A stretch of DNA of 64,000 bases from Paraescarpia echinospica (GCA_020002185.1 CM034534.1:68048315-68112314); one strand, 5' to 3'; counted from the stretch's first letter, positions 1 through 12,739 are shown. Made by a program: numbers and translations. Notes: generated by a model not told the origin, from the letters alone.

Positions 1-7
1 AAAATCG

Positions 8-289
8 ATGACAGAAATCGTGACAAGCGTGAAGATGACAGGGGAGAAAGTGACCGTAGAGAAGGTGGGAGGGAAGATGGGACGGGAGAGGAGAGAAGAA
101 AACGAGATGGGAGGAAAGATGAAGGGACGAAAGGAAGTGAGAGCAAATGTGATAGAAGAGAACATTATTGGGAGGGAAGATATGTACACGAGAGATGGCC
201 TCCATCTTAGTGGAAAGGGTGCAGCAGTTTTCTCAGAGAACCTGCTGCGATCTGTTGACAGTGGGACAGGTTGCATCTATTTAAACTAG
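8..289 (+). pseudogene. LINE ORF1 C-terminus, SGNH-hydrolase-like
   Basis: This 93-codon open stretch has a low-complexity Lys/Glu/Arg/Gly-rich first half (residues 1-55). It ends with MYTRDGLHLSGKGAAVF (residues about 59-75). DGLH followed by a GxxAxx helix matches block V (Asp-x-x-His) of SGNH/GDSL hydrolases, whose esterase domain is known in ORF1 proteins of CR1-type LINEs. The GDS serine block is not in the window, because the element runs off the left edge. The endonuclease of the same element starts about 100 bases downstream, which supports an ORF1 assignment. The first half may be degenerate or expanded and need not be the native ORF1 sequence. Confidence 0.6.
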
Positions 290-390
290 ATTCGCAGGGG
301 GGATTCACAGAGAAGCCTGGAACTGGAGGCATAGATAAAGACAGCACAAGTAAATCAACAAAGAACAGTCTGGAAAACTCTTCTGAAGCT

Positions 391-1248
391 GGATATAAAT
401 GTGTTTGTTTAAATGCAAGGAGTATAGTAAACAAAAGAAATGAACTAAACATTATGGTAGAAGATATTGACCCTCATATAATAGGTATAACCGAATCATG
501 GACTACCATCGATGCATCAGTTGCCGAATTGGGACTGACTGGATATGCAACGTTTAGGAAAGACAGAATAGGAAGAAAGGGAGGTGGAGTTATTTGATAT
601 ATTAAAGAATCTATCCAGGCTTATGAAATAAAATTAAAACGAGAAGCATATTTCGAAGAAGCTGTATGGTGTAACATAGTTACAGGAAACTCAACGTTAA
701 CAGTTGTGTTAGTTTATTGAAGTCCAAACATAAGCATAGAAGAGAATGAAAAAATACAAAACGCTATAAGTGAAGTAAGCAAACGGGACTGTATTACTAT
801 GGGGGATTTTAACCATGGGCACATACAATGGAAATCTCTATAGAGTATGGGGAGTGAGGACCACAAGTTTTTAGTACAATGTATTTTCCTTTCTCAACAT
901 GTGCTAGAACCAACCAGAGGTGAGAATGTGTTAGACATACTTTTGTCCTCACAGAATGAATTTGGTGACAATGTCAAGATATGTGAGCCACTGGGGAGTA
1001 GTGATCACAACCAGATACATTTTACCATCAAAGTAAAATCTGAAAGGAATAGTAAAATGCAGTATAGGGGAAAAATCCACAAAGGAAGGTATAAGGACAT
1101 GAGAAAATATTTAGCAAAGATAGACTGGAATAACACACTGAAGCATAAGACAGCAACGGAATGCTGGAATATCGTAAAGAGTGAAATTAAGTGCATAGTT
1201 GATACATTTGTACCATTCAAAAAACAAGGGAAACGGTCCAAAAAGTAA
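391..1248 (+). pseudogene. LINE AP-like endonuclease, four in-frame stops
   Basis: The frame encodes an apurinic-like endonuclease of the kind that nicks target DNA for LINE insertion. Visible landmarks are LNARSIVNKRNEL near 411-449, GITESW (catalytic Glu) near 484-501, MGDFNHGHIQW near 799-831 and the C-terminal SSDHN near 1000-1014. All lie in one frame. Stops interrupt it at 595-597, 718-720, 841-843 and 1246-1248; at least the first three look like point mutations of sense codons. The domain order matches CR1/Jockey LINEs. It cannot give an intact enzyme. Confidence 0.8.
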
Positions 1249-1872
1249 CACTTATCGAAAGAAGCCATTAGAAAAATTAAGTATAAACAAATGATGTGGA
1301 AGTCATATAGATGTACGGGAAATGATGAAGACTACAACATTTATAAAGAAGCACTTAACCAAGCTACAGCTGAAATTAGAAATTCAAAGAGAAGCTATGA
1401 ACAACAATTAGCTAGTAATATAAAACATGACAGCAAGAGTTTTTATGCGTATGTTCGAAGCAAACGTTCAGGATAAGGTCGGTCCTCTAGAAGAAGAAGT
1501 GCTGGAAATATAATATCAGAGGGATTCTTAATGCAGAAGATCTGAATGAGTATTTTAGTTCAGTGTTTACCAGGGAATATATTAGTTCACTGCCAGTACC
1601 AGAGGCTAAGTTCAAGGGGGCAGATTCAGACTATTTAGGACAGTTAATTGTAACCCCGGAAATGGTAGCTATGAAAATAAGGGCTATGAAGGATAATAAA
1701 TCACCTGGAGTGGATGGGATTCCGCCCAAACTACTATTGGAAATTGTAAAACAAATTAGCGTACCGCTTGCTACAGTTTTCAATTTGTCATTAGAAGAGG
1801 GAGCGGTTCCTTTAGAATGGAAAGAGGCAAACATTATATCGTTATTTAAAAAAGGTTCGAGAAACAAGTCAG
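1249..1872 (+). pseudogene. LINE reverse transcriptase, N-terminal part only
   Basis: The linker between endonuclease and RT (KQMMWKSYR, SFYAYVRSK) is in the endonuclease frame to 1476. After a small deletion the RT continues in another frame from about 1563. Recognisable RT blocks are KIRAMKDNKSPGVDGIPPKL near 1675-1734 and PLEWKEANIISLFKKGSRN near 1810-1866, which are RT blocks 1-2 just before the NYRP motif. The catalytic Asp motifs are absent because the sequence changes to tandem repeats. Compared with the copy at 63595-64000, this copy lacks about five bases in the YVRSK region, which explains the frameshift. Confidence 0.8.
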
Positions 1873-2042
1873 ACGGAGGGATTGATAGATGGCTGGCTGG
1901 CTGGCTGGCTGGATTGGTGGGTGGGTGGGTGGGTGGGTGGGTGGGTGGATGGCTGGCTGGATGGATGAATGAATGGGCCGATGGATAGACGGATGGGTAG
2001 GCGGATGGGCGGATGGGCGGATGGACGGGTGGATGGGTGAGA
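1873..2042. repeat. GGCT / GGGT / GGAT tetranucleotide array
   Basis: A G-rich tetranucleotide array with changing units (GGCT, then GGGT, then GGAT/GGCG) begins exactly where the LINE reverse transcriptase stops. Open frames across it in several phases are repeat artefacts. The GGGT run could form G-quadruplexes. Confidence 0.95.
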
Positions 2043-5000
2043 TCATGGATACAACAACGGTGACAATACATGGACGAATTGAGAAAACAACAAGAAAGAG
2101 AGGATTAATTGGAGACAACTGGCCGTGGATGTCACCAGAAATCTTCACAACTCGATGGGACATCGCACAAATGAAAGATGACATTTCCCGCGGCGCTGCC
2201 CTGGTCAATTGGTACAACATCTAATGACTTCCCCACTCGTCTTGGCCTTGTCTTGTCGCGCGCGCTCCACCGGCTTGTCGCGTGCCGGGCATGTGGAAAA
2301 GTATAAAGAGGAAGCCGGTAAACGTTATAGCACACACACATCGCACGCGTTGTGTATATTTGCGCAGGTGCAGGAAGCGTGACCTGTGCCTCGAAGTGTG
2401 TAACTTCAATACTTCAAAGAAGGTAAAGTAATATCCGGGTTTCTGGTTACGCTAACGTAATTCAGGAAATCGATCAAACACGTCACTAAGAAGCTTAAAT
2501 AATTTTTGCGAAAAGAAGCAAATGAAAACGATTTACATAAATAAACAGTTATACTTACATGCTTACCACGTAATTGAAAAGACAGACCTCTGTCGCGTTA
2601 ACTTACTTCATTACCCATCAGTGCACGTAGGCCTATGTAAACTTACATTTTCACGAGATCAGCCGATAAAGCAAATCATGTTTACGGTAAACGGAAGGAC
2701 ATCGTGACCGGACGGCGCGATAACGGGTCGGCGTCCGTGCACCTGCGCAGGTAGCGTTGCGATAACGAATCGTACGTTAACGTATAATTTGTTTCGAATT
2801 AGATGCTTGTCTTAGTAAAACATCCGGGAATCTCTCCGCCTGTGGCATCCGCGATGCTAAATCGTTATTTAATTGGAAGCAGACGACGGGCTGGCCGCGA
2901 GACCGATTGCCCGGCGAAATGCAGCCGGCATCCAAACAGTCAATATATCTTTTTGTGACGTTAGGGACCGTCTCCACGCACCGTGAAACTTAAACAAATA
3001 ACAAACGAGCTCCCGCATAGTCTATCGAGTGTATCGTAACATATCAATGTGCTGGTCTGGTCAAATCAAAATGGATACGTATACTACAACATATGAACAT
3101 AAAACACCTGATCAAAATACATAATACATTGTGTTTTATTCGTTGGAGGTGATAATAATTTATGGAATAAGTTTGCATAACATAATTATTAATTACATCA
3201 TATTTCTAATCAATCACAGTGCTTGTTAAAATACGTTCATGTTCTTAGCAAAATAGACGAATGAAATGGTGATGGTAATTATAATAATGGTAATGATTAT
3301 ACTAATATAAATAACACTAATCATATAACAATAATAATATAAATTTGCATAGCGCTCGAAACCATTTAAAACAAAATTTTCTTGGACAGATTACATACAA
3401 TTTGTTTAGAAAAGTCACAGGCAACCATTGTGTTAACCGACAAATTTTAAATAAGGTATATACTTTTTGATACAGCCGGTGAAGAGATAGTGGAAAGCGA
3501 GAAGGACACTGAAAGATGGAACAGATGCCGAATTTAGATTCTGCGGTGCGCCGATTAAGCCGGGACGTTTCATGTGATGTAGCCGTGATTTACGCCTCAA
3601 AGCGAGGCGATGACGTTCCATCGACGGCAATGGACGAGTCATTGCGGGCCACGACGCCGCCACGTCTGTGGAGTGTGGATGCGGATGCGTTCAGGGGGTC
3701 ACGCCTCAGTTACACATCGTGCTCCGTTACAACGAAATGGGACTGGGTATTTTCTAGAATTCTTTGTACAAATTCACAAAAATCTAACAAATGTACATTT
3801 GACCTGGCACATTTTCAAATTTGATTTAGACGATTTAATTGGCTGGAGGATATTTGACAGTAATTGTGGTAGATGACCTTTGCTGTGACTAATGCGTTCA
3901 TCCATCTCTAAACATGTTTACAGGTGTCACATATGCATTTTACGAGAGTTAGAAATATATAATTTTGACTAAACTCGATCAGGATGTCAAAGAGATGATG
4001 ACAACACGACGTAGGATGTTTCACAATTTGTGTAGGTTACGTGTTCTTATAAACAGACAAAACGCTAACATGCATGCTACCAATCAGGAAACCAACTGTT
4101 GGCAAACTCTTTCATTGGAGTTGATCGGGGTGTCAATGTTTGTATCATCCATTGCGCATGGGACCGTCACGTATATCTACATCTTCTGGAGAGAGAAACA
4201 ATCAGAAATGTGTTCATGTTGATAACAGAATACATGCATCCTCGTACGCAGTTATACCCTAAGCAGATCGCTTGGCAGAAACGCTGAAGTTACTCTGAGC
4301 CCGTTATCCAATTATCTCGTTGCTATTATAGAATCCGCCATTTCGGTTTCATTGATTCCGACTTCCGAGTCACAACACGAAGAGAAAGCCTTCTGTACGT
4401 GCGTGTCGTTCGTGAGAGGAAACATACGCCGGTGTGGTATTAATTAAATTAACTTTACAAAATGATAAGACACATTAGTTGCTACATCAATCTTGCTTTC
4501 AAATCTTGTTTTTATTTTATTATTAAGATTTTGATGAAGTAGACATCTATGCCTTTATATAGATTCGTTAACATTTCCTAATAATAATAATAATATGAAA
4601 ATAATAAACGTAACGTGCGGTCAGAGAATAATATTTAAAATAAACATATAGAAATACTGTACTTACTTAAATACGACGTATAGTTTATACAAGTAATTTA
4701 CATGAATGCATAAAAAGCCTAACTTTTCTCTTACTACCTGACAGGAAAACTAAATGTGTTTGATGGGATTCTTTGCGCCCTGTAAGCGCGAATATACGGG
4801 GGGGGGGCAGTTAGCAACGCTTTAGTACTCAAACGCAAATATAGTGGTATTACTACATCAATAACATGAATTGCTGTGGGCCTATAACATTAATGATCCG
4901 TATCGTTATCATTATTCTTCCGTTATCTGGTCACAGGCGTAGACGCTGACTAACTTTCGAACGTTGCATTGTATAATTATATTGGTAAATACGGCAAATC

Positions 5001-7439
5001 GGACTATGCACAACACAGCGATTCGACCACACGACTCGAGTGATTTACAAAGCATGCATTTTGAAGTTTATCGGTTTTATACAATTTAAACAATTTAGAA
5101 TAAATATTTTTATAAGTAGAGCTCACGAAGATTAACTGCCGTCGACTATTCAAAGGTTATTTGTTAAGCACAATAATAAACAATGAACACGAAGATTTCC
5201 GGAACATGTGCGTCAATACATGGAAGGTATGTATCATTAATTGTCTACGGAACTAAACTACGGAATTCATTTGATGTCAGTTTTACCAATATGCATCCGT
5301 ATAATCGTTTTAAAACATACTGGCCGTTACTAGAGAGTTATTAGGAGTAATTATAGGGACTATTATACAAGCTACAGAGTCATAATAATGTCTATAATTC
5401 TATTGTGTTCTGTATGTAAAGACATGTATTCCTTCCACAAATGTAATGATAAATTAGAACATGTTGTTTCTTGACTAAATACGGGTCTACTCGTTGAATG
5501 TGTTAGTAATAAAACAGGTGCGATCGTTCTCGGTATATTATATATCGGAGCACCTGACGACAGACATTTATACGGAAGGGGTACGCGATAGTACCGGGCC
5601 ATATGAGAACCCGACGCGCAACGATACGCTCGGGTTGTTCACGTAAGTGGTGCCGATCATGTGAAATCTGTAGATAATATATCCGCTTATCTTGACGTAA
5701 AACTTACAGCGGAACATCGTTAATCCGGCCCTCAATAATCCGGAAACTTCAGCACCGCGACATCGTTTCACAGGAACGGAATGGCTTAAATGCTAATGTG
5801 CGTTACGTGTATGATTTGGTTATCCTAAAAAGGCTTTAATCTGGATACACAAACTGGGAACAAAGGTTTCCGTATGAGTAATGACCCACTGCATCTGGTG
5901 TCTTCGTCTGATTCCGAACTGCGCGCTGATATTATTTATACACTTGGAACAGCGGGGCTGAAAAATGTTCAGTTTTACTGCAAAACCGGCAAAACTAGAA
6001 TATCCACATAAATGGGCCCCAAATGTCCCCAGTGGGTCTCCTGAACGTCGGTTTTTATAAGAATGTGCAATGAAAAATTCCAATGAAATACGTGACAAGA
6101 TTGAACTACGCCTGACATGTTATGTTTTCAAATTGTTTGATTCCACTGCAGTAGGCACTGTGTTTGTGTGTCGCATTCGGGGAAGTTAACTAACCAAGAA
6201 ATAGACTTCCCAAACGAATCAAGACGCAGTGCAGTAGTCCTGTGGTTTGAGCGTCGCGCCGTCAATCGAGACCGCTGTGATTTGAATTACCTCGAATCCA
6301 CCCATTGCCGTTTCGAAATATGGACAATTTCGTTCACCCCTGATTGCCTGTGTCTTTAGGAAAACAGGTTAACAAGCATCCGTCCCTTTTGTACCTATAA
6401 AAACCGTCTATGGCAGAGGAAGTAAAACACACCGGTGGTATAAATATGTAACTTGTCGTGGGTTCACTATCTCTAACACCTATTGTATATAGGAAGAAAA
6501 ACGAATTAAAGTAAGACAGACAGTAAGAAAGAAAGAAAGAAAGAAATGAGACATGCAAAAAGAGCGTGTGAACGGAATAGAATGCGAGCGACGCGACCAC
6601 CGAGCGCAAACATTCGCGACGTTTCTTGCAAGTAAAGTTGTCGTTGAAATGCTCTCCGCGCCAACCTTTGTGGCCGACGCTCGTAGATCACGCCGCGGAC
6701 AGATGCAAGGCGGTCGGGTCGGGCCAAACGCCCGAAGGGGTGTGACGGAATAGGCTCAAAGGGGTGCTATTGGGCGTAATGGCCCTAAAGAAGACATATT
6801 AAATAAGTTTAAGGAGTCAATTAAAGAGTTAGTACATTGAAACAAGCGGTGTACCTTCATAGACCGGATACCGTGTAACCTATCGCATTGAATGTAGAAA
6901 ATAAAGTAACGGAAAAAAGTCACAGGGAAAAAAAGAAAACACCACTTTAAATATGAGCCAACCTGTAATTAATGCTAATTACTACACTGTAACATACATT
7001 AGAAAACCATAAATTGATATAATATTTAACATAAAACTAAAAAGTTGCATGGTAAAATATAATTGTTCGGTAAATGTTTCCTACAATTCCAGTTTTTTCT
7101 CTTGTTAGATTTGTGTACAAAAACATACATAAGGTAGGCAACTGTCCAGTTTTCATTTCCGTGTTGAACAGCTGTCCATCAATTATAGGTGCACTGTAAT
7201 AATAGGCAACCAATCAGCACACAGCCATTGTGCCGTCTGGAAACCGGTGACTGGAAACCAGGTAGTCAGGTGGTGATTCAGCCAGGTGTCTTGTCTTGTT
7301 AGTGAGTGACACTTAGAATCCAGTTTAAATCCCTTTCACTGACACTTTACAAACAAATACTATGTAGAGGGAATCAGTGGCTTCGTCTGGTAGATGTATA
7401 TATTGTGCATTGTTTCCATGCTTTGCGTTAGCTCCTCTA
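2043..7439. other. Non-coding stretch without a recognised gene
   Basis: No protein of recognisable family and no RNA gene is seen in these 5.4 kb. The open frames are short and have no domain motifs. A few CpG-containing patches occur (about 2180-2400, 2700-2960, 3515-3720, 6590-6740), separated by AT-rich sequence. Around 3270-3350 an AAT/ATA run ends in TTTGCATAGCGC, which resembles the reversed tail of LINE/SINE elements seen elsewhere in the window. Confidence 0.6.
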
Positions 7440-8362
7440 GCCTTCCATCATGGAGGTTATTGACAGCAATATAGGTGGTTCAAAAATATGCTTCAATGGT
7501 TTCTAGTATGCGAAGCATGCAACTCGCAAAAGCAAGGCGTGGTGGAAATGTGTGAAGAGATCTGGTAGCGGCAGTATGACAACCAATCTGCAGAGAGGTA
7601 ATCCGTAGACAGCACAACCCCACATTCATGCTCCAGATCCAACCCAAATCCGTCTCGCAAAATACGCAGCTCCATGAAACATCAAGCTGCCAACACCCGA
7701 GACAAGCCAGGCCAGATCTTCGCACATGTTGAGAGCCAGTGTGACGACGAGGTCCGTACCCTTATACCCACTGCAGACACCTGCAAATGTACTATGCGCA
7801 ACCATCGACCGACCCCACCTGCACCGCGTCTACCATTAGATGTAGGTGAGCTTCCCAACGAGTTCACACGGACAATCGGCCCTAATCCCGAGGACTTTCT
7901 GTTTAACGACAATGGTCGAAACGTGGACAACCGGATTCTTGTATTCGGCACCAACGAAGACCTCAGACACCTGACTGCAGCTGCTACTCAATACATGGAT
8001 GAAAACTTCTCTATGGCGCCAACTGTGTTCAAACAACTATACGTCGTCCATGTGCCATTCGGTGATACAGCTGGTACTTCAGTGTACACTCTGCTCCCAA
8101 ACAAGACCCGTGCCACGGAAGAAGAACTATTCCAGGCTGTAGTGGACAAATGTGCAGACCTGGACGTCAACAGCAAAGGTTGTTTCTACCATTTCACGCA
8201 ATCAACCTGGCGTAAGGTCCAAGAATTGGGCTTGGGACCACAGTACAGTGTCAATGCGGTCTGTCGTTTGTTTTGTGGCATGATCGATGCTCTCGTCTTC
8301 TTGCCTCTTGCTGACGTTGATGTGTTACCTTTTCGACACATATACATGGCCATTGGCTTGAC
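7440..8362 (+). pseudogene. FLYWCH / MULE-type transposase, 5' part, broken
   Basis: This is the first part of a Mutator-like (MULE) transposase with an N-terminal FLYWCH-like zinc finger. The zinc-finger part lies at about 7449-7660 (GGSKICFNGF, then WWKCVKRSG, then the His-containing end PHIHAPD) and is broken by stops. From 7674 a 231-codon open frame carries the linker (NEFTRTIGPNPEDF) and the catalytic-core start YMDENFSMAP, whose Asp is the likely first catalytic acid. It continues with TSVYTLLPNKTRATEEELF and GCFYHFTQSTWRKVQELG. Family members carry a TDFE-type motif between the last two blocks. Here DLDVN joins directly to SKGCFYH, so that segment is deleted. The gene is interrupted at about 8361 by a LINE and resumes at about 10479. 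Confidence 0.8.
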
Positions 8363-10478
8363 CTCTTGATAACCCGTTCAACTTGTAATAATATCCAAGC
8401 ACCTACTGTTTCAGATGGGTTATCAGACCACCATACTGTCATTGCTAATATTAACGTTTCTATAACTCCTTTAGAGTCGAAACGTAATGTGTCTTACAGA
8501 GCCATTCATAGGATTGACATTACAGCTTTAATGGCTGATATCCTTATATCTGACTTTATCACAGATAAAAAAAACACATCTATCTGACTTATATAAACAG
8601 TACTGTCGAGTACTCAATGCATTACTTGACAAACATGCACCTATAAAATCAAAATGGGTGTGAGAAAGGCCACCGGCTCCATGGATGACTTCCGAAATTA
8701 TACTATCAAAAAGGCGTCGTCGTTATTTAGAGCGTGTATGGCGCAAATCACGCTCCCCATTAGATAGATCGCGCTATTCTAAGCAATGTCACCTCTGTAA
8801 CAGACAAATGGCTAAAGTTAAATCAGATTATTTTACAAATATGGTCATAAATAAGTCTGATAAGCCTACTCCATCGCTACCTGATCATGTGTCAATTAAG
8901 TCTCTATGTGATTCGTTCTCTAGTCACTTTAAGAATAAAATCAGTATTATTAGTTCTGCTTTCCAACGTCATAATATAAGTAATGACTGTGGACTTTCCA
9001 CAAGTAAATTCTCTACTTGTATCATTTGAACCTGCAACAGTTGATGAAGTTAGGAAAATAATTATGTCCTCCCCAAATAAATCTTGTGCACTTGATCCAT
9101 TTCTAACAATACTGCTAAAAGCATGTCTCGATACACTAATTGGACCTATAACAAATATTATAAATGTATCACTTTGCTCTGGCTGTTTTCCTGATGATTT
9201 CAAATACGCCCATGTCACACCACTTCTCAAGAAGGCATCTCTGCCTAAACAAGACCTAAACAGATATAATATATATTCCTAATCTCAGCTTCATTTCCAA
9301 AATACTAGAAAAGGTTGTAGCAAGTCGTCTAAGGTCTCACATTAGCACAAATGTCTTAACTAATGTGTCACAATCAGCATATAGGCAGTTTCATTCAACA
9401 GAGACTGCCCTCTTAAAGGTTCATAATGACATTAACTTGAACATTAATAATGGTAAATTGTGCACTTACCTTACTAGATGTTTCTGCCGCGTTTGACATG
9501 ATTGATCACAGCATTCTCATTGAACGCCTATTAAAGTGGTACGGCATATCTGGCACAGCTCTAAGCTGGTTTTCTTCATATCTAACTGATATATATCAAA
9601 CTATAAAGATAGGGAACTGCTTTTCAGCTGTACTGCCGGCTTTATTTGGTGTTCCCCATGGTTCTGTTCTTGGGCCTTTGCTTTTTACTCTTTACACAAC
9701 GCCACTAAGCTCTGTTATACAAATACATAACTTGGATCATCATCTTTATGCTGATGATACTCAGATCTACATTTCATTGGCTACCCCGGATACAAATCGC
9801 TCCCTTAACCAACTTAGTGATTGCCATCAAGATATCTTCCACTGGATGACTGACAGCAAGTTGAAATTAAATGAAAATAAAACTGAATTGATAATTATTG
9901 GTGCTTCTATGCAGCGTAGGATATCACAAAACTTCAGCGTGTCCAAAATTGTCTAGCAAGAGTAGTTACAAGATCTCCTCGTTTTTCTCGCTCTGTACCA
10001 CTTTTGAAGTCTTTACATTGGCTTCCTGTACGATATCGTATACTATTTAAGATATGTACCATTACATATACCAGGCACTGTCCAATAAGCAACCATCTTA
10101 TTTGCATTCATTGCTTACTCCTGTAAGAAAACCTATCCAGCTTCGACCATCTAGTTCTGACCTACTTTTTGTTCCTAGAGTCAACACTAACATTGGAACT
10201 AGGGCTTTTTCTGTTGCTGCACCAACTCTTTGGAATATGCTCCCTCTTATTGTTAGATCAGTTGAAAATATTACAAAATTCCGTCGTTATTTAAAAACGT
10301 ATCTTTACAACCTTGCTTATCCACCGTAGCTCCCTAGCGCCTTGACCCATCTGTTGACAACTGGAAAACTACTTATGGATTTTGAGATTGACCAATCCTT
10401 TTGTTTTTATGCGGCTCTGAGCTTGGTTTCCAAGGATTTAGGCGCAATAGAAGTTATCTTATTATTATTATTATTAAG
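8361..10478 (+). mobile_element. L2/CR1-like LINE, copy 1, inserted in the MULE gene
   Basis: The segment starts with the end of an AP endonuclease (LLITRSTCN, then SDGLSDHHTVIANI, with the SDH motif), so it is 5'-truncated. A full-length-looking but frameshifted reverse transcriptase follows, then a 3' UTR that ends in an ATT repeat near 10463-10478. Both flanks are parts of one transposase gene, so the LINE landed inside it. Comparison with the minus-strand copy at 15390-16632 shows that this copy lacks about 265 bases near 9918. The L2-like label rests on overall motif style. Confidence 0.85.
8685..10329 (+). pseudogene. L2-like LINE reverse transcriptase, frameshifted
   Basis: RT blocks are spread over several frames. 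KIIMSSPNKSCALDPF lies at about 9052-9100 and FPDDFKYAHVTPLLKK at about 9187-9235. Motif A LDVSAAFDMIDHSIL is near 9472-9516, motif [17 protein letters not shown] near 9650-9697 and the catalytic YADDTQIYI near 9747-9773. The C-terminal domain (IQLRPSSSDLLFVPRV, RAFSVAAPTLWNMLP, FRRYLKTYLYNLAYPP) ends with a stop at about 10327. A frame break near 9280 and a deletion near 9918, which removes the region after motif D, disable the protein. Confidence 0.85.
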
Positions 10479-11040
10479 GTATGCGACACCCCAAAACCAT
10501 CATACCACAAGATCAACCTGAGGCTGAAGACTTGCTGATGTATTTTGATCGTACATAAGTCAGTGGATCATATCGACAGATCTTACAGCCAGCTGCTCTG
10601 CCTGGAGATGCTGCAGTGCCTTTGCGGCTGCGCCACATTTCACCGATGTTCACCCCGACCTCTAGACTGTTCATGAAGCCACCATGAACAACAGTCCTCA
10701 TACAAACAACATATGTGAAGGATGGAACAACACATTCTTCAATCTCGTTGGCCACTACCATCCCTCAATCTGGCGCATCGCTGAGTGGTTCCAGCGTGAA
10801 CAGGCAACTGTGGGCACCGTTATCCAGCAGGACGCAGTTGGCAACCAACCACAAAGGCGTGTTCGTTGACGCTATGTACAACTATAAAATCGCCTTCGCA
10901 ACGTGTGCATTGATCGACGAGAAGACCGCAAGACTGTTGCAGAGTCGGCTGGAATATTCGCCTGAATCATCAAAATTAAAGACAGCTTGTATTGTGCTCA
11001 CTTATCAGTGAAAATGCGAAAGACTGGCAGAGTTTCTACA
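10479..11040 (+). pseudogene. FLYWCH / MULE-type transposase, 3' part
   Basis: The transposase resumes after the LINE's ATT tail. The clearest block is TNNICEGWNNTFFNLVG, followed by HYHPSIWRIAEWFQREQAT and AVGNQPQRRVR (about 10684-10869). CEGWNN contains the Glu that is the likely last catalytic acid of the MULE core. The preceding stretch (10480-10680) has stops in the expected frame, and the last residues continue in another frame (NRLR-like, ending near 11030). With the 7440-8362 part this makes one original gene of roughly 500 codons. Confidence 0.75.
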
Positions 11041-11739
11041 GACTTTATTGCGCTCAATTGTCAGTGACTTTCAACTTAAATCAATCAGCATCAAAACCGT
11101 TTTAATGTGTTCAAGTAGGCAATGTCAAACCATTGTATTAACTAGATAGTCTTTGAATAAAATAATGTTGTGACTTTATTTCCTGTGACTTTTTGTGTGA
11201 CTTTTTTCTTGTGACTTTCGCACTGCCCTCGATCCTGCATAACGCGTGTACCTTGTCAGAATTTGCGAGTTAGTTCTTACTATTTGTATCTCTAGCAGAA
11301 TTTAGATAATCGTGTCACCAACTCGTAGGTTCCCCCATAGCTTTTACAGTTTAAACTACGTTCATATATTTCAGAAGAAAAATTGTATTAACAAAATTAT
11401 TTTGAAACTGTAGACCTAAATAGGACGATACATAGATTTATATAATCTGAAAACTCACCCAATTTCAGTGACTTTGCTACGTTTAATTATGACATTATAT
11501 AATTGTATTACGCGACATCATCATTAACTTAGATGAATCGTCGTGGTAGGCGCTGGACATAAAAAATATAAATGATGATTCACTCTTCGGTTCTGCGCTG
11601 TTTAATCTGGCTCGTTCCATTAGAAGAGTGGTTTACCTGATTGGTCACTAGATGGAGCCACCTTCCAATCTGTCTAGTATTCATTTTGGACGTGGAACCA
11701 TTTCTAAATTATTATCACTTCTGGTGCAGTTATCAATAA
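11041..11739. other. Non-coding stretch, nothing recognised
   Basis: AT-rich sequence with no domain-bearing frame, RNA gene or long repeat seen. Two short GTGACTTT-containing phrases recur near 11040-11220 and may be the terminal part of the MULE element. Confidence 0.4.
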
Positions 11740-11860
11740 GTGAGTGAATGAATGGATGAGTGAGTGAGTGAGTGAGTGAGTGAGTGAGTGAGTGAGTGAG
11801 TGAGTGAGCGTGCGTGCGAGCGTGCGCGTGTATGTGACTGAGTTAGTCAGTCAGTCAGTG
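11740..11860. repeat. GAGT tetranucleotide microsatellite
   Basis: A GAGT run is perfect from about 11757 to 11808. It decays into GCGT/GCGA units and a short CAGT run. Confidence 0.95.
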
Positions 11861-11984
11861 TATACGCGCGAGCAGTTGAACGCCCTGGACGTCGCTAAGA
11901 GAGTCAATCAGTCACTCATTCAATCATAAAACACACCCTAAAACCCACCCAATCACTCAGTCGGTGATTGGCAAAAAAGATTAA

Positions 11985-12560
11985 AGAGAAGTGATTGACG
12001 TAACAATATTGGAAGTTGCAATCTCAATAGCAATACCGCAAAAACGAGAAGAGCACATCAAACGCAGAGTCGAGGCCAGCCCGGAGCTGAGCGGCGCTAA
12101 TCACGGACACATCTCTGCAGTTATTGCAAATAGTGAAGGCAATCAATGTCGTTCGACTGATCCACGTCTTATCTCGTCGAAGCGCACCGGATTTCAGCGG
12201 TAACGTGGGCCCAAATATCGACGAAACTTCACGGAAATATTGTGCCGCACGCGCATCGTTTGATCTCGCCTTTTATCGCCGCTTCGCGATCACTTATCGG
12301 GGGGCTTTGCGCATATTGCGCGCGATGCGATCTAAATTGTTTCGAAATGGATAATAATAATGATGCAGATTGAAATCGGACACTGCGCCTTCGAGGATGG
12401 CCGACGCGAAGTTAATTTAGTTGGAGAGAGCTGTACGAGTAAATCGCAATTGAGATGGTATCGTAGTAATCGCGCGCACACGGCAGACTGTCATGATTAC
12501 TTTGCCCCACCGCCTGGGCAGCTCACGACTATGATACGCCGAAATCAAATGGGTTGCCTC
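11985..12560. promoter_or_regulatory. CpG-containing, repeat-free block; candidate regulatory DNA
   Basis: Unlike its AT-rich surroundings this block keeps many CpG dinucleotides, has ATTA/TAAT cores and contains no recognised repeat or protein domain. Short open frames cross it but show no family motif. The call as regulatory DNA is inference from composition and from the developmental homeobox gene elsewhere in the window. Confidence 0.25.
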
Positions 12561-12739
12561 AAAATGAGTAAAATAAGTTTAGTTTTCGGCGCCCTTGGGT
12601 GTATGATTCTACCTTTCTATACCTTTCCCTATACCCTCCACACCTGCTAACCCCCGTCCTTTTTTGCACACACAACTAGCCTTAGGACGGCAACGCCCCC
12701 TTACTCAATAATTATATACATTTCTATTGAGACCCAGAT

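Larger units (their letters stand above)
1..1872 (+). mobile_element. CR1-type non-LTR retrotransposon, copy 1, decayed and truncated
   Basis: The segment holds, in order, the end of an esterase-like ORF1, an AP-type endonuclease and the first part of a reverse transcriptase. Together these are the parts of a CR1-like LINE. The endonuclease and early RT linker stay in one frame from about 391 to 1476 but are broken by four stops. A short deletion near 1470 shifts the RT into another frame. The element stops abruptly after the RT motif FKKGSRNKS at about 1870, where a GGCT/GGGT array replaces the rest, so RT motifs A to E are missing. A second copy lies at 63595-64000. The 5' end is outside the window. 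Assignment to the CR1/Jockey group is from motif resemblance; the exact family is not known. Confidence 0.85.
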
